From assembly GCA_002900995.3 (NCBI GenBank), contig CM035311.1, positions 3,596,001-3,660,000 on the forward strand: a stretch of 64,000 nt of DNA, given 5' to 3'. Source of the stretch: Ganoderma boninense. Lineage: Eukaryota > Basidiomycota > Agaricomycetes > Polyporales > Polyporaceae. The translations under genes and the position numbers were made by a program. The notes below the pieces were generated by a model. It was not told the DNA's origin. It saw nothing but the letters and a program-made list of their open reading frames with translations, and did not search any database. Of the stretch, positions 24,231 to 34,010 are shown one piece after another (position 1 is the stretch's first letter; each line of letters begins with the position of its first letter).

Positions 24231-24650
24231 ACAGCCACCAAAGCCTATCCCCTTCGCGTTTCCCATCTTTCGACTCATCCACTTCCTTCCCAATCTCTCT
24301 TCATTAGCTCCTTACCGCTCTCCGCTCGGGAATTCCAATTCTTGAGGCGCCCCAGCGCCGCCGCGCTCGCCCGCCTCGGGGGCGCCTGCGTCCAGCTACA
24401 CTACCCGCGCGTGCGACCCCCACGAACTAGAAAGCGCCAGGAGATTTGAGCTGGAGCATCATAATATACAGACGGGCATCGAGCCCCATCATGAAGTCGA
24501 CTTCCGTTGACATTGGCTGTCTGGTCGTATGAGAGTCCATGCGCTCAACGTTCTAGTGAGTTCTCATTCTAGGTCTAAAAATGCATGGCCCTACCAGTAT
24601 TTTTAAGTTCAGAATTTGTAGCTTATCTGAAGAGACGAGCCTTCGCAATG
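24231..24650. other. 3' flank of the DIRS-like element and GH32 upstream region
   Basis: There is no gene. A GC-rich block (about 24340-24420) may be the element's right end; beyond it the sequence becomes AT-richer and leads into the GH32 promoter. Confidence 0.4.
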
Positions 24651-24651
24651 G

Positions 24652-24783
24652 CTTATATAAGGTACGTATCTGTCAGCACACCCCTCGAAGGACTCCTTCC
24701 ACGTCCTGCACCTCGATCACGGTATGGCCTCCACTGAGTTGACAATAATGGATCATATCGTGACCGTTTCTCTACACTAGGCG
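24652..24783 (+). promoter_or_regulatory. GH32 promoter TATA box and leader intron
   Basis: TTATATAAGG at about 24653-24662 is a good TATA box. A GT-AG pair at 24722-24780 (GTATGG ... CACTAG) makes a plausible 59 nt leader intron, placing the first ATG of the spliced message at 24784. Confidence 0.5.
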
Positions 24784-26494
24784 ATGTCGAGTGCACAGCC
24801 TTTCCAGCGTGACAGCTCAGCGGAGGCTAACAGCACCTTGTGGCGACCACAGGTGCATTTCACTCCACTAAAGGTAAGTAAGGGTTGGGATTAGCACTGT
24901 TTGCAGTGAGCGTTTTTAAAGCAAGAGCCTAGAATTGGATGAATGACCCCAACGGTCTCCATGTTGACCTTAATGGAACTTACCATCTCTACTACCAATG
25001 TCGGTATTCATGGCCGCTATCGGTGTCCATCTACACTACTGACCCCTCAGGGAAGACAACCCGACTGGTGTGCTGCCCAACAACCAGCACTGGGGCCATG
25101 CAACCAGCACGGATCTCTACCATTGGGTTGACCAGCCCATCGCCATCTATCCACTGCCGACCTCCGATTCACAGGTGTTCAGTGGCTGCGCCGTTATCGA
25201 TGTCGACAATACCTCCGGCTTCTTCCCTGGTCAGACTGACGGGGTCGTCGCAATCTACACGCTCAACTCTCCTCACGGTCAAGTGCAGGAGATCGCGTAC
25301 TCGTACGACGGCGGCTACACACTCACCCGCTTCGCAGGGAATCCGGTGATCGACATCGGGTCGAGCTCGTTCCGTGACCCGAAAGTCATCTGGCACGCCG
25401 ACACAAAGCGCTGGGTCATGGTCGTGGCCCGCTCGTCCGAGTTCCTCATCGCTATCTACACGTCCCCCGATCTGAAGGTGTGGACGCACACGTCCGACTT
25501 CTCTCACCGCGGCCTCCTCGGCCTGGAATACGAGTGTCCAAACCTCGTCCGTATTCCCCTCCGCGATCCGTCAGGCTCTGGACCCGACCAAGGCGACATG
25601 TACGTGCTCACCATCAGCGTGAACTTCGGATCCCCGCAAGGCGGCTCGACGATGCAGTATTTCCCGGGAACGTTCGACGGGACGGATTTCACACCCGTCG
25701 ACGGCGCGACGCGCTTCATGGAGTTCGGTAAAGACAGTTACGCCGCCCAGTTCTTCTACGGCACTCCCGATGGCGAGGACGTTCTTCTTCTGTCGTGGGC
25801 CGCCAACGCGCAATATGCGGCGCTCGCCCCGACCGGGCGGGAGGGTTGGCGCGGCGCGATGACGCTCCCGAGGCGGATGTTCCTCACGAACGCTTCCCAG
25901 GATCCCGCGGGCTGGAACCTCGTCACTCTCCCCGTGGACCCGAGCAGCGTATTCGACACGAGGCCGAGCGCAATCACGCATAAAGCCTGGAGCGGGAACG
26001 CGACTGTCGAAATAGATCTGAGTACCATCCCAAGCGGCGCGTTCTACTTCGAGATCTGCGCGACCGCCATTCGTGATCTCGCGGCGCCCTCAGTAGATGG
26101 GAAGGACGTCGGGGCTGCTCTGACGTTCACACTATCGAGCTTATCTTCCGGCGAGTCGCTTTCGGGAGGCTTCCTCTTCGCACTCGGGTACGCGTACGTC
26201 GACCGCTCGGGCATTGGTGGATTCGCGAACCCACTCTTCACCGACAAGTTCTCGACGAGCGTCGCGTCGCCCGAAGACGGGATATGGAGGCTGTCTGCCG
26301 TGTTTGACAGGAGTATGCTGGAGGTGTTCTTAAACGGAGGCGCAGCGAATGCGACGGTGTTGGCGTATCCGCAGATGCCGCTGACACGGATGGCGATTGA
26401 CAGCAAGGGTTTGCCAGCGGAAGCAGGTGTCACGGTCACTGTCCATGGTTTGGAGGGTGTTTGGTCACAGAATTGCGTCTACTGTAGACCCTAA
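24784..26494 (+). CDS. Glycoside hydrolase family 32 (invertase/inulinase-type beta-fructosidase)
   Basis: Exons 24784-24873, 24933-24999 and 25056-26494 join in frame to 531 aa. All GH32 signatures are present: RPQVHFTP, then WMNDPNG (nucleophile Asp) created across the first splice, QYNPTG created across the second, FSGCAV, FRDPK (the RDP transition-state Asp) and YECPN (acid/base Glu). A C-terminal beta-sandwich module ends with MLEVFLNGG and a VTVHGLEGVW strand. It should hydrolyse sucrose- or fructan-type beta-fructosides. Oddly, no signal peptide precedes RPQVHFTP: the N-terminus (MSSAQPFQRDSSAEANSTLW) is hydrophilic. Either the enzyme is intracellular or an upstream exon was lost where the transposon nest now sits. 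Confidence 0.9.
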
Positions 26495-26626
26495 TGCAGT
26501 CTCTTCTCGACGCGTCGCTGGATCGCCAGCAACGTCGGTCGCTCTCGATGACCAGGTCGTGAGCAGGTGAATGAAGGTGTGTGGAGGTGTTTTCATACTT
26601 GTATCTCAGTCGTGGCATAGCCATTT
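26495..26626. other. GH32 3' flank
   Basis: A short intergenic spacer with no gene, preceding the left CGATTCTG repeat. Confidence 0.4.
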
Positions 26627-27056
26627 TGGGGTGGTCAGAGTGGACGATTCTGCTCGATTCTGGGGACGATTCTGGGAGCGATTCTGAACACGATTCTGGT
26701 CGCCAGAATCGCGATTCTGGCAGAATCGAGCAGAATCGAGCAGAATCGCAGAAGCGGCTCTGGAGGCGCTTCTGTCGCCAGAATCGCGATTCTGGCAGAA
26801 TCGAGCAGAATCGAGCAGAATCGCAGAAGCGGCTCTGGAGGCGCTTCTGTCGCCAGAATCGCGATTTTGGCGTCGCGATTCTGCCTCGTCCCAGAATCGC
26901 GCCCCGAATCGTGGTCCATAATCGCACCCATAATCGCATTTTCCGAACATGGGGTGGTCAGAGTGGCCTCGATTTTGATGGCGATTCTGGGACCAGAATC
27001 GTCGCAGAATCGCATGCAGAATCGAACGGGAATCGTCAACTTTGACCGCCCCTATT
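26627..27056 (+). repeat. CGATTCTG-word repeat element, left copy (430 bp)
   Basis: Almost all of the sequence is made of CGATTCTG or its complement CAGAATCG. The ends are imperfect inverted repeats (GGGGTGGTCAGAGTGGACG against GGGGCGGTCAAAGTTGACG), with TA next to the right end. It contains a 75 bp tandem duplication absent from the second copy. The long open frames on both strands are by-products of the repeat and I do not call them genes. Confidence 0.85.
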
Positions 27057-27586
27057 AATATCGTAGCTGAAACTCTTATGTTCATTGTTCAAGTTGCACG
27101 CTTCCTCATATTACTTCGTCTCTTGTCTCCAATCCCGACCCCCTCTACAACCTCCAGGAACAACCATTACCTTGACATGAATACTCTGCAGTTGCGAATG
27201 AATGTGAGCTTGGCACTACAACGTTTTATTCCCCGCTCGAGAGCCGACATTCAAAAACCCTGATAACTGCCCCTAAAGACGACGTGTCCTCATTCAGGCA
27301 AAATCTTTGAGGGAAAAACTGTGCTCGATAAACACGTTGGTTGGGCAGTCGCATTGCAATGCAGATACCTTCGTTCGATATACCCGTAGGATTTGTTTTG
27401 GGTCACCTGGTGAAGCTTCGGCCATGCCTACAATCCCCGAGCGCCGCTGACGGAGCCGCGCTTACTTCGTCAGGAGCTTTCTCAGTCCGGCCATCCACCG
27501 ACCTTGCACACTCATTCCTACCTTGCAGATGATCGACCACCTGAGCTCGTTGTCATAAAGATGCTCGTTGGTCGCCGCTCCATTCC
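27057..27586. other. Spacer between the two inverted CGATTCTG elements
   Basis: 530 bp of unique-looking sequence with no supported gene. Confidence 0.5.
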
Positions 27587-27943
27587 AATAGGGGCGGTCA
27601 AAGTTGACGATTCCCGTTCGATTCTGCATGCGATTCTGCGACGATTCTGGTCCCAGAATCGCCATCAAAATCGAGGCCACTCTGACCACCCCATGTTCGG
27701 AAAATGCGATTATGGGTGCGATTATGGACCACGATTCGGGGCGCGATTCTGGGACGAGGCAGAATCGCGACGCCAAAATCGCGATTCTGGCGACAGAAGC
27801 GCCTCCAGAGCCGCTTCTGCGATTCTGCTCGATTCTGCTCGATTCTGCCAGAATCGCGATTCTGGCGACCAGAATCGTGTTCAGAATCGCTCCCAGAATC
27901 GTCCCCAGAATCGAGCAGAATCGTCCACTCTGACCACCCCTAA
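27587..27943 (-). repeat. CGATTCTG-word repeat element, right copy in inverted orientation (355 bp)
   Basis: It is the reverse complement of the left copy, apparently without mismatch except for the single rather than double 75 bp unit. TA dinucleotides flank the GGGGCGG and CCACCCC ends, suggesting a TA target duplication. Confidence 0.85.
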
Positions 27944-28027
27944 TCTCTCCTCCAGCCGACACTGGCACCGCAGTCTCAGTCTCTTCTTAGCTCTGTGCTC
28001 TTCGTGACGGTCTTGCTCCCCCTCGTG

Positions 28028-29996
28028 ATGGCTTTGCAAGGATGGCACCCTGGCGAACGCGCCATACAACGCAAACTCGGTTTCGATGGGCCCATGTCTC
28101 AGGCGTGGACGTGGATCTCGGGCGATATGCCAGAGCAGCATCGCATCTTTCACTCCCGGAACCTCCCTTTTATCCCCCTCACTACCGTCGACACTCGCGG
28201 TCGCCCATGGTCATCTATGTTAGCAGGCAAAGACGGCAAACCCGGTTTCGTGCGCAGCCCCACGGACCAGACCCTCGTCGTCGAGTGTCGTGCTTGGGAT
28301 GGTGACCCGCTCATCGAGAACATCGGTGCGTGGCTGGACGCCGGGGCGAGCCGCAGGGAACGGTTCAATGTGGCTGGGATCGGGATCGAGTTCGGGACGA
28401 GGCGGCGGAACAAGTTCGCAGGATTCCTGAGGGAGGCGACGAGGAAGGAAGGGCTTGACTTCGAGCTGAAGTTGTCGGTCAACCAAGCCATTGGGTACGT
28501 CGTCTGTTCCTATCTGTCGTTGAGCGCACGCCTGACCCCACTGCCCTAGGAACTGCCCGAAGTACATCAATATCCGTGAACTAATCCCTTATCCCGATAC
28601 GCAACCCGAGGTCGTATATCGCGTGTTGGACATGGACCCGTCTGCCCGTCTGCCAGACGAGATCATCCAGTTCATCCAGGCGGCGGACACCGTCTTCCTG
28701 AGCTCGATATACAACGCAAAGTCGGAGGATTCACTACGCTTTCCCTCGCACACTGGTATAAACCAGCGCGGCGGTCTCCCCGGTTTCGTGCGGGTCTCGC
28801 AAGGGCGTGTCGTTTGCTTACCCGACTTCTCCGGTAATCGCCTGATGACTTCCCTCGGAAACATCGAGGCGACTCCGCTCGCCGGCCTGTCGATCGTCGA
28901 CTTTGAGACCGGCGACATCCTGTACCTCACAGGCGGTGCGCGGACCCTCGTTGGAGACGATGCGAGCGCGCTCATGCCGCGACAGGCCGTGCTGACCACC
29001 ATCGACCCCACGGGCTACATCTTCGTGCGCGATGCACTCCCTGTCCGGCAGGCTGCTGGGAGTGAGATCGTCCGGAGCCCCTACAGCCCGCCTGTGAAGT
29101 ACCTGCGCGAAGAGGCAGAGGCGATAGGAACTGTGTTCTCCCAGAGCAACCAGACCGCACGCATCGCAAAGATCGAGCTGCACTCCGACGACCTGGCGAC
29201 GATCAGCTTCGAGCTCACAGAATCCAGCGAGCCCCTCAAGTTCAACTCCGGCCAGGCGATCGCCCTGGACTTCTCGAACCTCCTCGGGAAGCCGCAGTAC
29301 CAGCACATGGCGCCGTACGCCCCCGCGTCCATCAACGACGACCGCGTGCGCACATGGACGATCTCCAGCGCGGGTTCAGGCTCGCGTCGCACCTTCGAGC
29401 TGACGATGCGCCAGAAGCCCGGCGGGGTAGTCACTGGAGCGCTCTTCGCGATCGCGCACAAGCTCGCGGCGCACCGCCCGGACCTCCTCGCGGACACGCA
29501 TGCGCTGGGCATCGAGGCCGCCGTCGTCGGCGTGACGGGCGAGTTCACGCTCGCGACATCTGGGGAGATGAAGGCGCTCTGGATCGCTGGCGGGATCGGG
29601 GTGACGCCGTTCTTGAGCATGCTACGCGCGCTGGTTGCTCGAGGGGACGATGCGCGGGCGGACGTGGTGCTCGCGCTAGCGACGCGCGAGCCGATGGTGA
29701 TGCTGCGGCTGCTGAGGAGCGCGCTGGGCGATGCGCCGCCGCCCGAGGTGCGCGTTCAGCTCGACATGTTCACGAGCGCGGACGTCCCTGCGCTCGAGGA
29801 CGTCGTGACTGCGTACGCTGGGTTCTCGGTGGTGTGGCACAAGGGTCGGATCCCTGCGGCGTACTGGGCTGGTATTGTGGCTGGACGCGAGGTGTTCGTG
29901 TGTGGTCCGGGGAGCTTTGGCGATGCAGCGATGGAGGGTGTGAGGAGTGCGGGCGTACCGAGCGAGTGCATTCATCGCGAAGGCTTCGCATATTGA
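28028..29996 (+). CDS. PPOX-like FMN split-barrel fused to an FAD/NAD-binding reductase
   Basis: Two exons (28028-28494, 28550-29996) give 637 aa. The start is the ATG at MALQGWHPGERAIQRKLG. The first half (about residues 1-330) holds two pyridoxamine 5'-phosphate oxidase-like segments (MPEQHRIFHSRNLPFIPLTT; LPDEIIQFIQAADTVFLSS with GGLPGFVRV and LPDFSGNRLMTSLGN). The second half is a ferredoxin-reductase-type module: an FAD-binding barrel (RTWTISSAG as the RxxS/T-type motif), a nucleotide-binding fold (WIAGGIGVTPFLSMLRAL) and a C-terminal VFVCGPGSFGDAAMEGV. It would pass electrons from NAD(P)H via FAD to a flavin or other acceptor; the substrate is unknown. The transcript starts right after the inverted repeat copy, leaving an 84 bp leader. 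Confidence 0.85.
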
Positions 29997-30282
29997 CTTG
30001 GCACATTGCAGTTCCGTGCAATTTCAACGTACTGTATCCTTCATCGGGTCTGGCTATTTTCTTGGTGCTATGTTAGGATCCTCTTAGAAATCTTCGATTT
30101 GAAGACGTAGCACGGTATACTCGGCGACATTGCCGCCTACACCCGCCCATTGGAAGTTCAGCCCTGAGTAAGAGCACTCGGTTTATACGCTGCACCTAGT
30201 TCATGGTGCTATTTAATCTTGGTTGGGGCCAGGGAAACGGTGGAGGCGAGGATAATACATTACAGGAAATTCAATGTATATT
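29997..30282. other. Convergent intergenic space
   Basis: The 3' flank between the fusion enzyme (+) and the first F-box gene (-). No gene is seen. Confidence 0.5.
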
Positions 30283-32205
30283 CTAACGTCCCTTCCAAGC
30301 TGACTTGCGGTTGGCTTTCGAACTCCTCAGCTTATCCCTTCTGATCCGAGTCGAGTGCTCAGGTACTACCGAGCACGGGAGGGTGCGATACCCTCGCGTC
30401 CGGTTTTCAACATGGCCCACAAACACGACCTCGTCCACCAACATCTTGAACCTCAGCGCGTACTTCAACCACATGCACGCAGCCTTCTCTGTGCTTGGCG
30501 GGACTGCATGGACGTATGGATAGACAGGGAGCGATGTCACATGCGTCTCGCGGAAAGGGTCCGCGGCGCAGATCTCCAGCCTGGCAAGGCGGACACCGCC
30601 TGCAGCTTGGTGGGCCTTGAGGAGCTGCTCGAGTCGCCCGAGGTCCGAGTCGATAGAGAGACCGTCTTCTGCGTACTTTCCGCACACGAAACCGAGGGTC
30701 CTCCCCGCCGCGTGTGCTGTCACGAAGGTGTCTCCGGCCATCTCCACGACGACGAGGCCTAGGAATGCCTTGGCGAACTCCAGCTTTGCATCTCCAATGT
30801 TGTTCCCAAGTAGGTCTAGATGACGTAGATTCGGGAGGCCGCGGAGGAACCCCGCAAAGCCGTGTTCGTGACCAGACAGCGTATACCCCTTTTGTGGGTC
30901 CATGTCGAAGTCCACCGCGAGTTGGGTCACCGTTCGGTAACGGTGCTCGTATAAGAAGTCTCCGAAGCTCCGGCCGCCCGGATAACATGGATGGAGTGGC
31001 CGCTCGCGGATGCAGAGTCGCTCCACATTGTCGACGTAGCAGTGCATCGTCGTTTTGTAAGGAGCTGCGTAAAGGTGCAGGCACAGGGAATCGAAGAAGG
31101 GCTGTGCGTGCAAGCCGGTGATATGCTTCGGCAAGAGCGCGCGAAAGTCTCCGGGGTTGCACTTCCAATCGAGGTGGATCACAACGTTCTCAGGGAACGA
31201 GAGACATGCGAAGAGGAATGCGAGGGGCGCTGTGCTGTGGCTCAAGCTAGCTAAGGATACTTGGAAGCAGCGAAGCTTTGGGAGATGCACAGTGACCGAG
31301 GGAGTGGATGGAATTGGTGCTGGGTGGTATGACCACTCCGGTTCTGGAGCAGACCAGCTGTGAAGTGTCAGCGACTCCAGACCGGGCGCACACCTCCCGA
31401 TGGCGGCAAGGAACTCGTCGTAGTCACAAGGCTCGTCATGGAGAACGAGGTGCTTCAATGATGACACAGCGACGTGCTCCTTGAAACAGTAGGTGGAAAT
31501 GGTGAGGGTATGAAGGTAAGGGAAGTCCGTGTTGCGCCAGATCCGCAGCTTCTTGAGATCGATGACGAGTGGTCTGCCGAGAAAAGTCCGCTTGACGTAG
31601 GGGAGACGCAAGCTTTGGAGATTGCATATACGTAAAGCAATACCGCCAACAAACTTGACAAATTCAGTGATGTTCAGCGACTCCGCAGAGAGGTGGGTTA
31701 TGCGTGAGAGGTGTGGCTTGAGAACCCCACAATCGTCCATCTTTTCGATGTCGATGGTGAGGCTGACAAGTGCTGCGAGATCAAGGGCGAGAGGACAAGA
31801 ACCCGACCGTGCGACGAGTGTGGGCAAGCTCTGGTAATCCCAACCGGAGTTGTGCAACTCGGAGTTGAATTCCGACTGGGCGGCATCAGCCCACAATTGC
31901 GGCGTGGCCAATGCAACTCTGCGCCAGTGTTGACAGATGTGCGTGAGGGACACCAGCTCCCACCAGTATCTCCACGATCCACTCATCAGGACCTTGATCA
32001 CGAGTTCGGTGGGGAGGTGGTTGGCCGGAGCTGCGGCGTTGAAGGCGCTGCGAAGCGAAACGAGATGCCCCTGTGATGTGTTATCTATAGTATTCGAGTC
32101 GCAGGCTTCACAAACAAGCGCAGGCGTAGTTGACATGTAAGTGTGCTGCATAGTGCCCAATTTTCGGACTGGGTCAGCACTCCGCAACTCGCGTTCCGCT
32201 TGCAT
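30283..32205 (-). CDS. F-box protein, paralogue 1
   Basis: An intronless 640-aa frame from ATG at 32205 (MQAERELRSADPV); an alternative start is MQHTYMSTT a little downstream. The F-box is at about residues 55-110 (NHLPTELVIKVL, then LVSLTHICQHWRRVALATPQLWADA). The rest is a leucine-rich, beta-strand-like array (LSRITHLSAES, LQSLRLPYVK, FPYLHTLTIS, LRHLDLLGNNI) typical of the large basidiomycete F-box/LRR-like family. It probably serves as a substrate adaptor of an SCF ubiquitin ligase; the target is unknown. The next gene on the same strand (34481-36526) is a clear paralogue with the same block order, so the pair arose by tandem duplication. Confidence 0.8.
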   Translation of the reverse strand: MQAERELRSADPVRKLGTMQHTYMSTTPALVCEACDSNTIDNTSQGHLVSLRSAFNAAAPANHLPTELVIKVLMSGSWRYWWELVSLTHICQHWRRVALATPQLWADAAQSEFNSELHNSGWDYQSLPTLVARSGSCPLALDLAALVSLTIDIEKMDDCGVLKPHLSRITHLSAESLNITEFVKFVGGIALRICNLQSLRLPYVKRTFLGRPLVIDLKKLRIWRNTDFPYLHTLTISTYCFKEHVAVSSLKHLVLHDEPCDYDEFLAAIGRCAPGLESLTLHSWSAPEPEWSYHPAPIPSTPSVTVHLPKLRCFQVSLASLSHSTAPLAFLFACLSFPENVVIHLDWKCNPGDFRALLPKHITGLHAQPFFDSLCLHLYAAPYKTTMHCYVDNVERLCIRERPLHPCYPGGRSFGDFLYEHRYRTVTQLAVDFDMDPQKGYTLSGHEHGFAGFLRGLPNLRHLDLLGNNIGDAKLEFAKAFLGLVVVEMAGDTFVTAHAAGRTLGFVCGKYAEDGLSIDSDLGRLEQLLKAHQAAGGVRLARLEICAADPFRETHVTSLPVYPYVHAVPPSTEKAACMWLKYALRFKMLVDEVVFVGHVENRTRGYRTLPCSVVPEHSTRIRRDKLRSSKANRKSAWKGR

Positions 32206-32957
32206 CAGCAAAATCACACCCCATCTTACCGATCTTAGGAGAACTTACGACTTATAGCTGAACTTAGAACTTAGGAAACCGATCTTACAGAAGTACTTAG
32301 CCACCGCGACCCATATTATTTCAAGTAACCACTTACTGTTTGTCCGAGATGGCATAGTAAAGTAATTACTCTATTCCCGCAATGCCTGTTCCATCGTGCA
32401 CAGTTGAGAAATTCAAGAACGATGGCCGCAGCTCAGGCGCCTAGCAAAGTTGATTTTGGGCAAGTCTTCGTGAGCCTGCCCTTAACCTGAGCGCTAATAT
32501 CGTTGGTGACAGCGCGTCGATGTTGGAGCAGGTCTCCTTCGACTTCCTCGTTCCTTCCCTTCTGTCGCTCCATGTTCTTTACTCGGTAGTCCTGTCTTGC
32601 AGTCTATTCTCGTCTTTTTACTCCCTTTGGACACTATCCTTCACCAGCTACTCCCCTCATCCTCACTGGCATCGGGTCGGGCGGACTACAACGTGAAAGC
32701 CGACATTGGAGCGGAGCGGAAGGGATTCAGATTGGCACCACTCAGGCACCTAGGTGAGTACCGCACTTCTTGGTTCAGAAACAGCGTATTAGGTGAGCAT
32801 GGGAGCAGTTGTCATTCCGTCTCGGTGATGTATATGTCTCTAAAAGGTCAGTTTCTGTAAGTCGAACACCTGTATTTTATAAATGAAGGTACGTCCTCAA
32901 TACTTTCCATGTCGATGGCGCCCGCCTGCGGCCCCCACTTCCAGTGCAAGTAAGTGA

Positions 32958-33176
32958 ATGTCTGCAACGCTTCCCGTGGTACATGAGCATCGCAATCCCA
33001 AATGGGTGGCCTGGTGGCGTGCCCACCGGGACCACAGGAGCCAGATCGTGCTCCGCTCCCCTCCCCCGGTGACTGTCTCTTCCTATCCTTCCCCCTCCGT
33101 GTCCCCGCCTTCTTTACGCACTTCGTACACCTCCATTATTCTCGAGCCCTCCCGTTACTCTGAGAGCGCTGTATGA
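32958..33176 (+). CDS. Small unsupported ORF (72 codons)
   Basis: It starts MSATLPVVHEHRNPKWVAWW and ends in a Ser/Pro-rich stretch. No domain is recognised. It may be an exon of a small gene or chance; it lies between the two TAAG-rich blocks. Confidence 0.2.
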   Translation: MSATLPVVHEHRNPKWVAWWRAHRDHRSQIVLRSPPPVTVSSYPSPSVSPPSLRTSYTSIILEPSRYSESAV

Positions 33177-33422
33177 GTCGTGTAGTGCTGTTAGATTGTT
33201 GAGCTGCGTAAGATATCTATAGTAGCCGAGTACGTAGATCTCCTATGTATTGTATTTGTGCGCAATATATCTATTTTCTGCTATGTTCAGCGCGGTACTG
33301 CGAGCTAGGTTGACATTCTGAGCTGTGTAAGATCTGCATAAGATACCCATAGGATGACCCGTAAGATGCCCTAAGACGCCCCGTCTTACGCGTAAGATAG
33401 GTACATAACTTACATAAGTTCA

Positions 33423-33488
33423 CCCCGTCTTAGAACTTATGGGGTCTCATAAGTTCTAAGATGACCCCATAAGTTCCATAAGACGGGG
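33423..33488. repeat. Hairpin-forming inverted repeat
   Basis: CCCCGTCTTA and AACTTATGGGGTC on the left match GACCCCATAAGTT and TAAGACGGGG on the right around a centre that also contains CATAAGTTCTAAGA. It would fold into a long, nearly complete hairpin and may mark a terminal part of a small inverted-repeat element. Confidence 0.6.
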
Positions 33489-33823
33489 TGTGGTTTTGCT
33501 GATGTGAATCATAGACAAGAGTGCCTCACCTCAACATTTGCAGTGAATGTGAACGAGTTTGAGGGCGTCACGTTGGTAAATGATGCGGGCGTATTCCGAT
33601 TTGGATCCATGTTAGTGGTGGAAAGAAAGGCCGTAGACGGAGTCGAGCTCGAGGAGGACAATGGCAATTAGATTAGCGCTCATGTTCGTTCTTGAGAACG
33701 TGGCTCAGCAAAGTCCGAGTACTTATTATAAGCGGGGTGAACGTCAACCTGGACTAAGAATTCAACCATTTCCGGGTGGCGGGAAGCTGATGTCCAAGGT
33801 ATGGTGTTTCGCGTGACATAGAG

Positions 33824-34010
33824 TTACTGAGCACCTTGTATGTTTTCATCATCTTCCGAATCCCCCTCCGATACCAAGGCACAAAACCGCCCTTTCCGAG
33901 CTGACTGGCGACGCGCCTCAGCACCTCGGGCCTTCTCCCCTCGTCTCCTCACCGAACGCTCCTGCCCTGCGCCATTCACCGACTGATACAGCGCAAGGCC
34001 CAGGAACGCA
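33824..34010 (-). pseudogene. Duplicate of the F-box gene 3' end, or its distal last exon
   Basis: The minus strand reads YQSVNGAGQERSVRRR, matching YQPVNGAGQKNSVRHR at the end of the F-box gene at 34481-36526. The two share about 40 nt around GGCGCAGGGCAG and TTCGGTGAGG. It continues to a Glu/Asp-rich end (SEGDSEDDENIQGAQ). It is either the tail of a lost third paralogue or an alternative distal exon. Confidence 0.55.

Larger units (their letters stand above)
10801..24420 (+). mobile_element. DIRS/Ngaro-like tyrosine-recombinase retrotransposon, host of two nested insertions
   Basis: This composite unit contains a Gag-like ORF, an RT/RNase H ORF and a tyrosine recombinase ORF, all on the plus strand, in the order of the DIRS/Ngaro class. 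No integrase or protease is present. Two later DNA transposons (13037-20781 and 23209-24033) split ORFs 2 and 3. Deleting them with one copy of the flanking duplication restores both frames. The outer termini are not resolved: I could not identify split direct or inverted terminal repeats by eye, so the limits are approximate, set by the GH32 relic on the left and loss of element-like sequence on the right. Confidence 0.75.
32206..33823. other. Intergenic with two TAAG/CTTA-rich blocks
   Basis: There is no confident gene. CTTA/TAAG words cluster at 32225-32310 and again at 33325-33490. The second cluster contains a ~65 nt hairpin. A 72-codon frame at 32958-33176 is described separately. Confidence 0.5.

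Noticed and set aside
26627..27943. CRISPR-like array
   Set aside because: Repeats are not separated by unique spacers of constant length, and the genome is eukaryotic.
26436..28007. Long open frames on both strands across the CGATTCTG repeats (rich in Arg, Phe, Ser, Glu, Asn)
   Set aside because: The 8-mer lacks stops in several frames, so repeats automatically yield long frames on both strands; no start context, domain or codon bias supports them.
27995..28027. Upstream in-frame extension of the PPOX fusion from a GTG
   Set aside because: Eukaryotic initiation needs ATG; the ATG at 28028 precedes the conserved GWHPGE block directly.
30407..31168. 253-codon minus-strand frame inside F-box paralogue 1
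   Set aside because: It lies in a different frame of the same strand as the F-box ORF and shows typical shadow composition.
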